A stretch of 64,000 nt of DNA from Psychroflexus tropicus DSM 15496 (GCF_000378765.1 NZ_KB905343.1:4914-68913), one strand, 5' to 3'. Shown: positions 27,291 through 36,621, counted from the stretch's first letter. Notes: generated from the sequence alone by a model not told the origin. Numbers and translations: made by a program.

Positions 27291-28247
27291 ATGAAATTAT
27301 CGACTGAAGTTTCTATAGCAAAAGCATCTAACCCCCTAACATACGACTCCAAAGTTTTGTGTTTAGGTTCTTGTTTTGCTGAACATATCAGTGATAAGCT
27401 TAATTATTTTAAATTTCAGGTGACGAGTAATCCATTCGGAATTTTATTTCACCCAGAAGCGATTCTGAATGTGGTTGAAAAGGCTGTCAATGACCAAGAA
27501 TTTACTTCAGAGGATGTGTTTCAGCATAACGATATGTGGCATTCGTTTTTCTCGCATTCAAGGTTGAGCAGGAGTTCTTCAGCAGAAACTTTAGCAGAAT
27601 TAAATTCAGCAAAAAATAAATTAACACAAGCTATCGCTGAATCCTCTCATATTATTTTGACGCTAGGGACTTCATTTATATATCGACAAAAATCAACCAG
27701 GCAAGGGGTGGCCAACTGTCATAAAGTTCCGCAGGATCAATTTGAAAAAAAATTATCTACAATTGATGAATTACAGCGAACCTTAAATCAGCTAATTTCA
27801 AAGGCTAAAGAGCTGAACCCTGATGTAAATTTCATTTTCACGATTTCCCCAGTACGTCATACTAAAGATGGCATTGTTGAAAACCAAAGAAGCAAAGCTC
27901 ATCTTATTTCAGCTTTACATCAGGTATTAGAGAAACAGTCTAATGCTGATTATTTCCCTTCTTATGAATTGATGTTGGATGAATTTAGAGATTACAGATT
28001 CTACAATAGAGATCTTATTCATCCAAATGAACTGGCCATAGATTTAATATGGGAAAAGTTTAAATTGAATTATATTGAGGATAATTTAAAAAAAGACATG
28101 GCAAAAGTCGATAAACTTCAGAAATCTATTGCACATCGACCAATTGCAGTTTCTGGGATTGAGTTTCAAAAACTAAAAGCTTATCAGCATAATTTAAAAG
28201 AAGAGCTACAGAGCAACTATCCTTTTATGAATTTCCAAACCTTATGA
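27291..28247 (+). CDS. GSCFA domain protein
   Basis: 318 aa. The family signature GSCFAEHISDKL is at about residues 25-36. GSCFA is a SGNH/GDSL-like hydrolase-related domain; a Gly-Ser motif near the N-terminus and FTISPVRHTKDG later in the protein support such a fold. The substrate is unknown. It sits between alaS and tetR with a 1-nt gap and a 4-nt overlap. Confidence 0.9.
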   Translation: MKLSTEVSIAKASNPLTYDSKVLCLGSCFAEHISDKLNYFKFQVTSNPFGILFHPEAILNVVEKAVNDQEFTSEDVFQHNDMWHSFFSHSRLSRSSSAETLAELNSAKNKLTQAIAESSHIILTLGTSFIYRQKSTRQGVANCHKVPQDQFEKKLSTIDELQRTLNQLISKAKELNPDVNFIFTISPVRHTKDGIVENQRSKAHLISALHQVLEKQSNADYFPSYELMLDEFRDYRFYNRDLIHPNELAIDLIWEKFKLNYIEDNLKKDMAKVDKLQKSIAHRPIAVSGIEFQKLKAYQHNLKEELQSNYPFMNFQTL

Positions 28248-28807
28248 CAAGACGACAAGAAATTTTAGCTTGTGCTAAGACACTTTTTAGAGAACATGGT
28301 TATAAATCAGTAAGCATGAGGGATATGGCTCAACAGATGAATTTAAAGGCTGCGAGCTTATATAATCATATTGCTTCTAAGGAAGAAATTTTAGCCGAAA
28401 TTACTCTTAATTTAGCTCATAAATTTACTGATGAAATGTCCATGGTGAAGAAAATTCAAGCTGATTCTATAACTAAGCTTGAGGCGGTGATCAATCATCA
28501 TGTGGATATTACCCTAAAAGATCCAGAAGCCATTGCGATCGTCAATAATGACTGGGTCCACCTCAAAGGGGCTAATTTTGATGAATTTATAAAACTTAGA
28601 GATGGTTATGAACAAGATTTACGAGCTATTATATCAGCTGGCGTAAAATCTGGAGAGTTAAAAGCTAAAAGTGAAGAAGTTATTTTATTTGCCATGTTAT
28701 CTACCCTGAGGACGCTACATTCCTGGTATAGAAAGCGTAGCGGAATTGAGGGCCAACAATTAAAAAACGATATTACTGAAATACTTTTGAAAGGTGTAAC
28801 TAAATAG
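28244..28807 (+). CDS. TetR family transcriptional regulator
   Basis: 187 aa. N-terminal HTH (about 1-47) reads TRRQEILACAKTLFREHGYKS, then SMRDMAQQMNLKAASLYNHI. The C-terminal ligand domain (about 75-185) is helical. The ATG overlaps the GSCFA stop (ATGA). A TetR gene near a paa cluster is a natural candidate for its repressor, as PaaR is in other bacteria. A palindrome at the paaE promoter fits, but the five genes lying between leave the link inferential. Confidence 0.9.
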   Translation: MTRRQEILACAKTLFREHGYKSVSMRDMAQQMNLKAASLYNHIASKEEILAEITLNLAHKFTDEMSMVKKIQADSITKLEAVINHHVDITLKDPEAIAIVNNDWVHLKGANFDEFIKLRDGYEQDLRAIISAGVKSGELKAKSEEVILFAMLSTLRTLHSWYRKRSGIEGQQLKNDITEILLKGVTK

Positions 28808-28841
28808 ATTAATTTTGTAGAACTTGTACTACAAAATTAAT
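28808..28841. promoter_or_regulatory. 13-bp inverted repeat containing a -7 box
   Basis: ATTAATTTTGTAG (28808-28820) and CTACAAAATTAAT (28829-28841) are perfect inverted arms around 8 nt. The left arm holds TAATTTTG (28810-28817), a TAnnTTTG match, 31 nt before the T9SS gene. It could be an operator-promoter or a tetR terminator lacking a T run. Confidence 0.5.
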
Positions 28842-28847
28842 TGAACT

Positions 28848-31286
28848 ATGAAAACACTTTTACCTAAAGTCATTTTTGCTTCGTTGATGCTAGCGCTTAG
28901 TTTTAAAGCCCAAAGTCAGATGGGTTGGCAAATTGATCAAACCGATACTCCTTTTTTGATTGATTTTGATAATACTGTCGTGGGGGTAAATAATGGGCGG
29001 CTAAATGGGTCAGGCTTTAGTAACTTACCAAGTGCTGGCGAGATAGATTCAGATGCTATCATTGTTACTGGCATGAGCGATGGTGATTTAAGTTTTGGAG
29101 TTTTAGGAACTACAGGTGATTTTGCTAGAGGAACTAGCACTGGAGGGGTCACCACAGGTGGAGTATATGGGTTCGAAGTGTCTACCAATAATTTTGCTTT
29201 GGGGGTTCAGCCTGGTGGTTCCGATTTTACGCCTGGAGATATTATTTTAAGATTTCAAAACTCAACCTTAGAAACCATTACAGAGCTGACTTTAGCTTAC
29301 GATATTTTGGTTTTTAACGATAAGCCAAGATCAAATTCTTTTAATTTAAGTTACTCCTCAGATAACATCAACTACACTAATATTTCTAGTTTAGATTTTG
29401 CAACTATAGAGCCCGAAGATGCATCACCCGCCTGGAAAACAAGTGAAAAATCAACGATAATTTCTGGTCTTAGCTTACTTCCCAATGCTGTTATGTATCT
29501 GAAATGGACCTCAGACGATGTTTCGGGAAGTTCTAACAGAGATGAAATTGCGATTGATAACATCCAGCTAGTTCTTAACCCATCCCCAATCAATTATACT
29601 TATAATAATTCATGGACTCCGCAGGACCCTACTGGGATATCGCGTCTGGTCGATAATATTGTCATATCGGAAGGAAATGCAGTGATCTCAGGAGATACTC
29701 AAGCCAAAAATGTTGACATACAGTCTTCATCAAGTCTGGAAGTTGGTGCCAACTCGAGGCTAAGAATATCTGGAGACTTAACGATAGATGGTGATCTTGT
29801 TTTTAAAAGCGATGCTACTGGAAGTGGGCAATTGATTCAGGCTTTGACCTCTTTAATTACAGGCGATATTACAGTTGAGCGTTACATTCCTGCAAAAAGA
29901 GCTTTTCGTTTTCTAACCTCCCCGGTGGGAGGACAAACTTTTGCAGATTCATGGCAACTGGGAACTCATATTACAGGTGCTGACGGCGCGACTAATGGTT
30001 TTGACGAAACGACCACCAATAATCCATCTTTATTTACTTACGATAACCAAATTGCAGACCCTTCAAATGGAGCTGGGTGGACTGCAGTGACAAGCACCAA
30101 CGATGTTTTAGTAGCAGGAAAACCCTACAGGCTTTTTGTAAGAGGAGATAGAACAACCGATTTAACTAATAATGACGCAGCACCTTCTCCAACAACTTTA
30201 ATTTCAAAAGGTAGTTTGTTGACAGGTGAGCTTATTTCTGGGGTTAATTTACCACCTTTATCTGAGGATCCAGATCATTTTAGTTTCGTCGCGAATCCTT
30301 ATCAGGCAGTCCTGGATTTTTCTCAGGTCATTAGAAATGGAGTAACTGATTTCCTTTACGTATGGGATGCTAAAATTGCTGGAGATAATGGGAATGGAGG
30401 TTATGTCACCATCGACTTAAATTCTACTGTGCCTAGTCCTTCTACTTCTGAAGCCAATCGATACTTGATACCTGGACAGGGGTTTTTTGTTCAAAATCAA
30501 TCGTCCATTACCATTCCACCAACTTTAGTATTTGCACCTTCAGCAATTGCCTCGGATGAGGTACAGCCAGAAATACTTTCAAAATCAGATGTAGCTTTTT
30601 TAAATATGAGACTTTACAAAAAGCAAGACTTTGAAAACGGTAAAATGGAAGCTGATGCTGCTGGAATTCGATTTTCTGAAAATTTCACAACACCTCCATC
30701 TGATGAAGATGCTGGAAAGCTATTCAATTCTGGAGAAGCCTTAGTCATTTATAACGAAAACCTTTTATCAATTGATAAACGAAAGTTTCCTGATGCTGGA
30801 AAGTCAATTCAATTGCTCTTAGGTAATTATAAGCAAAGTGAATACACCTTGGATTTTGATGTTGATCTTTTATCTAATGACAAGCAATTGATTCTTATTG
30901 ACAACTATTTAAATAAAGAAATTGACGTTGCTGATGGTTCATTTTATAATTTTTCTGTTGATACCTCTGTAGAGGAAAGTGTTGCAGAGGATAGGTTTGA
31001 ATTGAAAATAAAACCTGTAACATTGAATTTAGATAATTTTAATCTCACAGAATCTGTGAGGCTGTACCCTATTCCTGCAGGGCCACAACTCCAAATAGAA
31101 ACTAAAACATCTAATTCTATAAAAAGTATTGAACTGTATTCTATGCTTGGGCAAGAAATTGACTCAGATTATAAGGTAAATGAAAAAGGCATTCAATTAG
31201 ACGTTTCCTTCTTAAGTGAAGGAGTTTATTTAGTAAAAATTGAGACTGATTATGGAACGACAACCAAGCGATTCATAAAAAAATAA
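28848..31286 (+). CDS. T9SS-secreted surface protein with C-terminal sorting domain
   Basis: 812 aa. A signal peptide (about 1-23, ending FKAQSQ) sends it to the periplasm. The middle contains Gly/Ser/Thr-rich beta-sandwich and parallel-repeat-like segments (about 30-560). The last 75 or so residues form a type A T9SS sorting domain: RLYPIPAGPQLQI, then IELYSMLGQEI and GVYLVKIETDYGTTTKRFIKK-like ending. It is therefore exported by type IX secretion and anchored or released at the surface. No enzyme motif is visible. A terminator follows. Confidence 0.9.
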   Translation: MKTLLPKVIFASLMLALSFKAQSQMGWQIDQTDTPFLIDFDNTVVGVNNGRLNGSGFSNLPSAGEIDSDAIIVTGMSDGDLSFGVLGTTGDFARGTSTGGVTTGGVYGFEVSTNNFALGVQPGGSDFTPGDIILRFQNSTLETITELTLAYDILVFNDKPRSNSFNLSYSSDNINYTNISSLDFATIEPEDASPAWKTSEKSTIISGLSLLPNAVMYLKWTSDDVSGSSNRDEIAIDNIQLVLNPSPINYTYNNSWTPQDPTGISRLVDNIVISEGNAVISGDTQAKNVDIQSSSSLEVGANSRLRISGDLTIDGDLVFKSDATGSGQLIQALTSLITGDITVERYIPAKRAFRFLTSPVGGQTFADSWQLGTHITGADGATNGFDETTTNNPSLFTYDNQIADPSNGAGWTAVTSTNDVLVAGKPYRLFVRGDRTTDLTNNDAAPSPTTLISKGSLLTGELISGVNLPPLSEDPDHFSFVANPYQAVLDFSQVIRNGVTDFLYVWDAKIAGDNGNGGYVTIDLNSTVPSPSTSEANRYLIPGQGFFVQNQSSITIPPTLVFAPSAIASDEVQPEILSKSDVAFLNMRLYKKQDFENGKMEADAAGIRFSENFTTPPSDEDAGKLFNSGEALVIYNENLLSIDKRKFPDAGKSIQLLLGNYKQSEYTLDFDVDLLSNDKQLILIDNYLNKEIDVADGSFYNFSVDTSVEESVAEDRFELKIKPVTLNLDNFNLTESVRLYPIPAGPQLQIETKTSNSIKSIELYSMLGQEIDSDYKVNEKGIQLDVSFLSEGVYLVKIETDYGTTTKRFIKK

Positions 31287-31305
31287 ATGTATAGTTTACG
31301 GATTG

Positions 31306-31337
31306 AAGGGGTTTCAGTTTTAAATTGAAACCTCTTT
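31306..31337 (+). terminator. Terminator after the T9SS protein gene
   Basis: Stem GGTTTCA/TGAAACC, extended by a G-T and A-T pairs, with a 9-nt loop and a T-rich tail (TCTTTCTGTTT). Confidence 0.75.
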
Positions 31338-31370
31338 CTGTTTATTAAACGCTTTGTTTATTTTAGTCCG

Positions 31371-31937
31371 ATGTATTTGAAGTTAGGTAAGCCTTTATTG
31401 GATTTTGTACTGAGCCTGATTGGACTGGTCTTATTAGCTCCATTTCTTATCCTGATCTGGATCTTATTGTTTTTCATTCATAAATCTAACCCCGTTTTTT
31501 TTCAAACAAGAGTGGGGCAGCATGGAACATATTTTACGGTTTATAAATTCAAGACCATTAAAGGCAATGATTCGCCTCAGAATTTACTAAAACTTCTTCG
31601 CAAAACGAAAGTTGATGAATTTCCTCAACTTTTCAATATCCTTAAAGGAGAAATGAGCCTGGTAGGACCAAGACCAGACATTCCAGGATACTATGATCTT
31701 TTAGAGGGAGGAGATCGAAAGTTACTAAAATTAAAGCCAGGTTTAACAGGATATGCTTCGCTCAAATTTTCTAATGAAGAGAAGCTTTTAAAGCAGCAAG
31801 AAGAGCCACTCGCCTATAATGATCAGGTTATATTTCCTGAAAAAGTGAAATTAAACTTATACTATTACGAAAACGTTTCACTTCTGTTAGATCTTAAAAT
31901 TCTATTGAAAACGGTACTTTTGCCTTTCAGAACTTAA
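31371..31937 (+). CDS. Sugar transferase (monotopic phosphoglycosyl transferase)
   Basis: 188 aa. A single N-terminal hydrophobic re-entrant helix (about 10-35) is followed by the bacterial sugar transferase domain (PF02397 type). Visible motifs are FFQTRVGQHGTYFTVYKFKT, KTKVDEFPQLFNILKGEMS and LVGPRPDIPGYY. Such enzymes move a sugar phosphate to undecaprenyl phosphate, starting glycan assembly. The aminotransferase that follows after 9 nt suggests an amino-sugar donor, as in PglC/PglE pairs. Confidence 0.92.
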   Translation: MYLKLGKPLLDFVLSLIGLVLLAPFLILIWILLFFIHKSNPVFFQTRVGQHGTYFTVYKFKTIKGNDSPQNLLKLLRKTKVDEFPQLFNILKGEMSLVGPRPDIPGYYDLLEGGDRKLLKLKPGLTGYASLKFSNEEKLLKQQEEPLAYNDQVIFPEKVKLNLYYYENVSLLLDLKILLKTVLLPFRT

Positions 31938-31946
31938 TCATCTTTT

Positions 31947-33095
31947 ATGCACTCAGAACTATCAAAAATCTGGCTATCCTCACCTCATATGGGTGGTCAC
32001 GAAGAGAAATTCGTAGCTAAAGCTTTCGAAGAAAACTGGATAGCACCTCTAGGGCCCAACGTTAATGGATTTGAGTCAGATCTTGAAAATTACTTAGGTC
32101 AACAGAAGCATGTGGCTGTAGTGAGTAGTGGAACAGCAGCGATACATTTGGCTTTAGTTCAGTTAAGCGTGACGCATGGCGATGAGGTCATTTGTCAGAG
32201 TTTTACTTTTTGTGGTTCTGCTAATCCTATCATGTATCAAGGAGCTATACCGATTTTTGTGGACAGCGAGCCTTCCACCTGGAATATGTGTCCCAGAGCT
32301 TTAGAAACTGCAATTCTAGATAGAATAGCCAAAGGAAAAACACCAAAGGCTATTATTCCTGTTCATCTTTATGGCATGCCTTACCTGGTAGATGAAGTTG
32401 CAGCTGTGGCTGAAAAATATGACATCCCGATCATCGAAGATGCAGCCGAATCTCTAGGGTCTACCTATAAGTCCCAAAATTGTGGAACTTTTGGGCAGTT
32501 TGCAGCTTTGTCTTTCAATGGCAATAAAATTATAACTACGTCCGGAGGAGGTGCTTTGGTTTGTGAATCAAAAGCAGCCAAAGACAAAGCAGTTTTTTAC
32601 TCAACTCAAGCCAGGGATCAGGCTCCACACTATCAGCATTCTGAAATCGGATTCAATTACCGGATGAGCAACATCTCAGCTGGCATAGGTCGCGGACAAA
32701 TGTTGGTTTTAGATGAGCATGTTAAGCTTAGGAGAAAGATGCATCAGTTTTATAAAAATTTATTTCAAAATATTGAGGGAGTAGAGGTATTGACTGAGCC
32801 TTCAGAAGACTTTTTTAGCAATCATTGGCTGTCAGCCATTCTGGTAGATCCAGACCAAACTAGTGGTGTAGATAGGGAGCAAATTCGCTTGCATCTTGGA
32901 ACTTACAATATTGAAAGTCGCCCGCTGTGGAAGCCGATGCACATGCAGCCTGTGTTTAAAGATATGCCTTACTACGGAGGTAAGGTGGCACAAGAATTGT
33001 TCAAAAATGGACTCTGTTTGCCATCTGGATCAAATTTGACAGAAGATGATAGAGATAGAATAAAGACAGCCATCTTAAAAATTTTTAAAAAATAA
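31947..33095 (+). CDS. DegT/DnrJ/EryC1 family sugar aminotransferase
   Basis: 382 aa PLP enzyme. The PLP Lys is K194 in SFNGNKIITTSGGG, and EDAAESLGS (about 164-172) contains the Asp that contacts the pyridine nitrogen. It probably makes a UDP-4-amino-4-deoxy sugar, the partner of the upstream phosphoglycosyl transferase. This would build a bacillosamine-like first sugar for a surface glycan. A dehydratase or acetyltransferase partner is not in this window. Confidence 0.92.
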   Translation: MHSELSKIWLSSPHMGGHEEKFVAKAFEENWIAPLGPNVNGFESDLENYLGQQKHVAVVSSGTAAIHLALVQLSVTHGDEVICQSFTFCGSANPIMYQGAIPIFVDSEPSTWNMCPRALETAILDRIAKGKTPKAIIPVHLYGMPYLVDEVAAVAEKYDIPIIEDAAESLGSTYKSQNCGTFGQFAALSFNGNKIITTSGGGALVCESKAAKDKAVFYSTQARDQAPHYQHSEIGFNYRMSNISAGIGRGQMLVLDEHVKLRRKMHQFYKNLFQNIEGVEVLTEPSEDFFSNHWLSAILVDPDQTSGVDREQIRLHLGTYNIESRPLWKPMHMQPVFKDMPYYGGKVAQELFKNGLCLPSGSNLTEDDRDRIKTAILKIFKK

Positions 33096-33099
33096 CATT

Positions 33100-33660
33100 A
33101 TGGACGCATTAAAAGCAATAGAAAATAGAAGATCAGTTTTCCCTAAACAATACAATGAAGAACCTATTTCAAAAGAAGAATTAGGTAAAATTCTTTTTGC
33201 GGCCAACTGGGCACCTAATCATAAGCACACCGAGCCTTGGAGATTCAAAGTGCTTCAGGGAAAGAGCCGATTGGAATTTGCAGAATTTTTAGTTAATAAA
33301 AATGCTGAAATTGAAGGAAAACCCTCTTCTTTTAAACGAAAAAAAATCGTTTCAAAATTTCAGCAGTCTCACACGGTTATTGCCATTTGTATGCAGAAAA
33401 GCCCTAAAGGTAAACCACCAGAATGGGAGGAAATATCTGCAGTGGCTATGGCAGTCCAAAATATGTGGTTAGCATGTACAGCATTAAGTATTGGAGCTTA
33501 CTGGAGTTCACCTTCGCTTAAAGATCTAGTAGGAGGTTATTTTGACCTACAAGAAGGTGAATCCTGCCTTGGATTTTTCTACATGGGTAAATACGATGGT
33601 GAACTTGAACCAGGGAAACGCAAGTCAGAGATAGACTCTAAAGTCCAGTATTTCTCCTAA
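33100..33660 (+). CDS. Nitroreductase family protein
   Basis: 186 aa FMN-dependent fold. The N-terminal NRRSVFPKQY contains the Arg-Arg-Ser phosphate-binding element, and the C-terminal region has GAYWSSP and LGFFYMGK. Substrate unknown. It follows the aminotransferase by 4 nt, and the paaE promoter begins after it, so it probably ends the upstream transcription unit. Confidence 0.9.
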   Translation: MDALKAIENRRSVFPKQYNEEPISKEELGKILFAANWAPNHKHTEPWRFKVLQGKSRLEFAEFLVNKNAEIEGKPSSFKRKKIVSKFQQSHTVIAICMQKSPKGKPPEWEEISAVAMAVQNMWLACTALSIGAYWSSPSLKDLVGGYFDLQEGESCLGFFYMGKYDGELEPGKRKSEIDSKVQYFS

Positions 33661-33714
33661 GCCCTGAGTAGCGGCTAAACCCATAAATATTTTAACACTG
33701 ATTTTTCTATTTTT

Positions 33715-33736
33715 AAACTAACAATTGTTAGTTTTG
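33715..33736 (+). promoter_or_regulatory. paa promoter: perfect 20-bp palindrome over a -7 box
   Basis: AAACTAACAATTGTTAGTTT (33715-33734) is a perfect palindrome. Its right half overlaps TAGTTTTG (33729-33736), a full TAnnTTTG match, 18 nt before the paaE ATG. A repressor bound there would block the promoter; a TetR-type protein is the natural candidate. Confidence 0.75.
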
Positions 33737-33754
33737 TTATCAAATTGAGAATAA

Positions 33755-34828
33755 ATGCCAAGTTTTTTTCCGATAAAAGTAAAGGATGTTCATAAAGAGA
33801 CAGAAGATTGTTCTGTAGTTACTTTTGATATTCCAGAAGAGTTGAAATCTGACTTTAGTTATCATCAAGGTCAGCATTTAACTTTAAAAAAAGATATAAA
33901 TGGTGAAGATGTTAGGCGGTCTTACTCCTTATGTTCGAGTCCAGTGGATGATGAATGGAAAGTAGCTGTAAAGCAAATTTTTGAAGGGAAATTTTCAACC
34001 TATGTCAACCAAGAGTTGAAAGTTAACGATGTCTTAGAAGTCATGCCTCCAAGTGGAGAATTTGGAGTTGATATTCAACAAGAGGTCGAGAAAACTTACT
34101 TATTTTTTGCTGCAGGAAGTGGAATCACTCCCATTTTATCCATGATCAAGACACATTTAGCAAAAGAGCCGAAATCAACTTGTAAGCTATTTTACTTGAA
34201 TAAGAATGCTAAATCCATTATCTTTAAGGAAGAAATCGAGCAAATTCGCAACAAGTACTTTGGTAGGTTGGAAATTTTTTATTTCCTCACCCGCGAACAG
34301 CGAGACATTGAATTATTGAATGGACGCTTTACGCCAGAGAAAATTCAAACGCTTTCTAAAACGGTGTTTGATATTGAAGAAGTAAGTGATGTGTTTATTT
34401 GTGGTCCGGAACAAATGATTTTTATGATTCGTGATGAGCTGACTGAACTTGGCTTAAGCAAAAACAGCATTCACTACGAATTATTTGTTTCTGGTTTATC
34501 TGAAGAAGATAAGAAGAGAGCTGAGGCAGCTATGGCTAAGCGAAAAGACGGAACTCAAATCACTATTTTAGATGGAGGGAAAGAGTTTCACTTTGCCATG
34601 ACTAAAGAATATGATAATATCCTGGATGCCGCTCTGGCTGCAGGAGCAGATTTACCTTTCGCCTGCAAAGGTGGAGTCTGTAGCACTTGTAAGTGTGAAG
34701 TAAAGGAGGGGAATGTTGAAATGAAGTTGAATTACGCTTTAGAAAAAGAAGAAGTTGCTCAAAATCTGGTGCTTAGCTGTCAGGCTGTACCAACAACAGA
34801 CCAAGTGACTGTCGATTTTGATGTATAA
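33755..34828 (+). CDS. paaE: Phenylacetyl-CoA epoxidase reductase, PaaE
   Basis: Feeds electrons from NAD(P)H to the PaaA di-iron site. A ferredoxin-reductase FAD/NAD domain (about 1-235, with RRSYSLCSSP and AAGSGITPILSM) is followed by a plant-type 2Fe-2S domain (about 265-357). The cluster ligands lie in CKGGVCSTCKC and the later LSCQ. 357 aa is normal. It is the first gene of the paa cluster here, 23 nt ahead of paaA. Confidence 0.96.
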   Translation: MPSFFPIKVKDVHKETEDCSVVTFDIPEELKSDFSYHQGQHLTLKKDINGEDVRRSYSLCSSPVDDEWKVAVKQIFEGKFSTYVNQELKVNDVLEVMPPSGEFGVDIQQEVEKTYLFFAAGSGITPILSMIKTHLAKEPKSTCKLFYLNKNAKSIIFKEEIEQIRNKYFGRLEIFYFLTREQRDIELLNGRFTPEKIQTLSKTVFDIEEVSDVFICGPEQMIFMIRDELTELGLSKNSIHYELFVSGLSEEDKKRAEAAMAKRKDGTQITILDGGKEFHFAMTKEYDNILDAALAAGADLPFACKGGVCSTCKCEVKEGNVEMKLNYALEKEEVAQNLVLSCQAVPTTDQVTVDFDV

Positions 34829-34850
34829 TATAAGTTGAATAATTTAAGCT

Positions 34851-35831
34851 ATGAATACTATGGAAACTATGAAGAATACAAATGAACAAACGAAAAGCTT
34901 AGAAGATATTTTTGAAGCTAAGATCGCTCGTGATGAAAAAATTGAGCCTAAAGATTGGATGCCAGAAAAGTATAGAAAAACCCATATACGTCAGATTTCG
35001 CAGCATGCGCACTCTGAGATTGTCGGTATGCTTCCTGAAGGCAACTGGATCACTAGAGCGCCTTCTTTGAGACGTAAAGTAGCACTTCTAGCTAAAGTTC
35101 AGGATGAAGCCGGTCATGGTCTTTATTTATATTCAGCTTGTGAAACACTAGGTGTATCTAGAGAAGAATTATACGAGCAGTTACATTCTGGTAAAGCTAA
35201 ATATTCTAGCATATTTAATTATCCAACTCTGACTTGGGCAGATATTGGCGCCATTGGTTGGTTAGTGGACGGTGCTGCGATTATTAATCAGGTTCCGCTT
35301 TGTAGCACCTCTTTTGGACCTTACGCCAGAGCAATGGTACGCGTATGTAAAGAGGAGAGTTTCCACCAAAGACAGGGCTATGAAATTATGATGACCCTAT
35401 GTAATGGTACTCAGGAGCAGAAAGACATGGCTCAAGACGCCCTTAATAGATGGTGGTGGCCTGCATTAATGATGTTAGGACCAACCGATGATGCTTCCAC
35501 GCATACAGAACAGTCCATGAAATGGAAATTAAAACGCAAAACTAACGATGAATTGCGTCAGCAATTTATCGATCAAACGGTACCGCAGGCGGATATTTTA
35601 GGATTGAAAGTACCAGATGAAGATTTAAAATATAACAATGAAACTGGTCATTATGACTTTGGTGAGATCGACTGGGAGGAATTCTGGCAAGTCGTAAAAG
35701 GTCACGGCATGTGTAATAAAGAACGAATCTCAGCTAGAAAAAATGCCTGGGATAATGGTGAATGGGTAAGAGATGCTGCTGTTGCTTACGCTGAAAAGCA
35801 AGCCGATAAAGAAGTTAAAGAAGCTGTATAG
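34851..35831 (+). CDS. paaA: Phenylacetyl-CoA 1,2-epoxidase catalytic subunit PaaA
   Basis: Di-iron monooxygenase subunit that adds oxygen to the aromatic ring of phenylacetyl-CoA. 326 aa. Ferritin-like helices carry di-iron ligands in QDEAGHGLY (E-x-x-H) and [10 protein letters not shown] (E-x-x-H). Two ATGs open the frame (34851 and 34860); either could be used. The stop is at 35829-35831, and the left arm of a four-helix-bundle cassette starts at the next base. Confidence 0.96.
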   Translation: MNTMETMKNTNEQTKSLEDIFEAKIARDEKIEPKDWMPEKYRKTHIRQISQHAHSEIVGMLPEGNWITRAPSLRRKVALLAKVQDEAGHGLYLYSACETLGVSREELYEQLHSGKAKYSSIFNYPTLTWADIGAIGWLVDGAAIINQVPLCSTSFGPYARAMVRVCKEESFHQRQGYEIMMTLCNGTQEQKDMAQDALNRWWWPALMMLGPTDDASTHTEQSMKWKLKRKTNDELRQQFIDQTVPQADILGLKVPDEDLKYNNETGHYDFGEIDWEEFWQVVKGHGMCNKERISARKNAWDNGEWVRDAAVAYAEKQADKEVKEAV

Positions 35832-36276
35832 ACTGAAATCGAACTTGAAGTTGAAGTCGAACTCAGAAATTTAGTAGTAAATCGGATACTATGAATTATG
35901 ATTTAAGTGATCGATTAGAAAATTTTGCTGCTAATATTATTTTACTTTACGATAAGAAACCTTCAAGTTATGCAGGCGACTATCTAGCTAAACAACTTAT
36001 AAGACCATTGTGCTCATCAGCATTAAATTATGGTGAAGTCCTTGGAGCTCAATCTGAGAAAGATAAACTATTCAAATTGAGTATTTGTTTAAAAGAACTT
36101 AGAGAGTGTTTGCGAAATCTAAATATTCAAATGAAAGCAGGGTTGTTTGAAAATGAAAAATTGGAAACTTTAAAAGGTGAGAATGATTAGTTAATTAGAA
36201 TAATTGTAACTCGAATTAAAAATATTAAGAAGTTATAATGAAGTTTCGATTTCAATTTCTACTTCAGTTTCAATAA
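35832..36276 (+). mobile_element. Candidate IVS-like cassette 1: four-helix-bundle gene between inverted arms
   Basis: The left arm (35832-35863) and reverse complement of the right arm (36240-36276) share a degenerate 6-nt unit close to TGAAAT/TGAAGT and match at about 22 of 30 positions. They enclose the small gene at 35891. The cassette fills the paaA-paaB gap exactly, from directly after the paaA stop to 17 nt before the paaB ATG. No transposase or target duplication was seen. Confidence 0.55.
35891..36190 (+). CDS. Four-helix-bundle (23S rRNA IVP-like) protein, truncated C-terminus
   Basis: 99 aa. The pattern SDRLENFAANIILLYDK, then QLIRPLCSSALNYGEV and LKELRECLRNL, matches the family of small helical proteins encoded by 23S rRNA intervening sequences and by genes inserted elsewhere. 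Family members are about 115-125 aa. The TAG at 36188 looks premature. The same frame continues for 15 more codons (LIRIIVTRIKNIKKL) to a TAA at 36236-36238, with similarity to the last helix of the other copies, ending just before the right inverted arm. No link to phenylacetate metabolism is suggested. Confidence 0.75.
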   Translation: MNYDLSDRLENFAANIILLYDKKPSSYAGDYLAKQLIRPLCSSALNYGEVLGAQSEKDKLFKLSICLKELRECLRNLNIQMKAGLFENEKLETLKGEND

Positions 36277-36292
36277 CTAAGAATATTAAAAT

Positions 36293-36583
36293 ATGAAAAA
36301 CAAGAAAAACTGGCCACTCTGGGAAGTGTTTGTAAGAAGTAAAAATGGTTTAGAACATCGTCACTTTGGGAGTTTACACGCTCCGGATGCTGATATGGCG
36401 CTAAAAAACGCCAGAGATGTATACACCCGAAGAAGTGAAGGGGTAAGTATTTGGGTGGTAGAGTCTAAGAATATCAAAGCTTCCAATCCAGATGATAATG
36501 GGGAAATGTTTGAGCCCGCGGCCGATAAAGCTTATCGTCATCCTACATTTTACGAGCTGCCAGACGATATCGAGCACATGTAG
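36293..36583 (+). CDS. paaB: Phenylacetyl-CoA epoxidase subunit PaaB
   Basis: Small structural subunit of the PaaABC(D)E complex, 96 aa, the usual length. Conserved WPLWEVFVRSKNGLEHRHFGSLHAPDAD-type start and SIWVVES core. It follows the four-helix-bundle cassette and precedes paaC. Confidence 0.95.
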   Translation: MKNKKNWPLWEVFVRSKNGLEHRHFGSLHAPDADMALKNARDVYTRRSEGVSIWVVESKNIKASNPDDNGEMFEPAADKAYRHPTFYELPDDIEHM

Positions 36584-36621
36584 CAAATTAGACCTTTTTG
36601 TTCCCTAAAAGACAATTCAAA

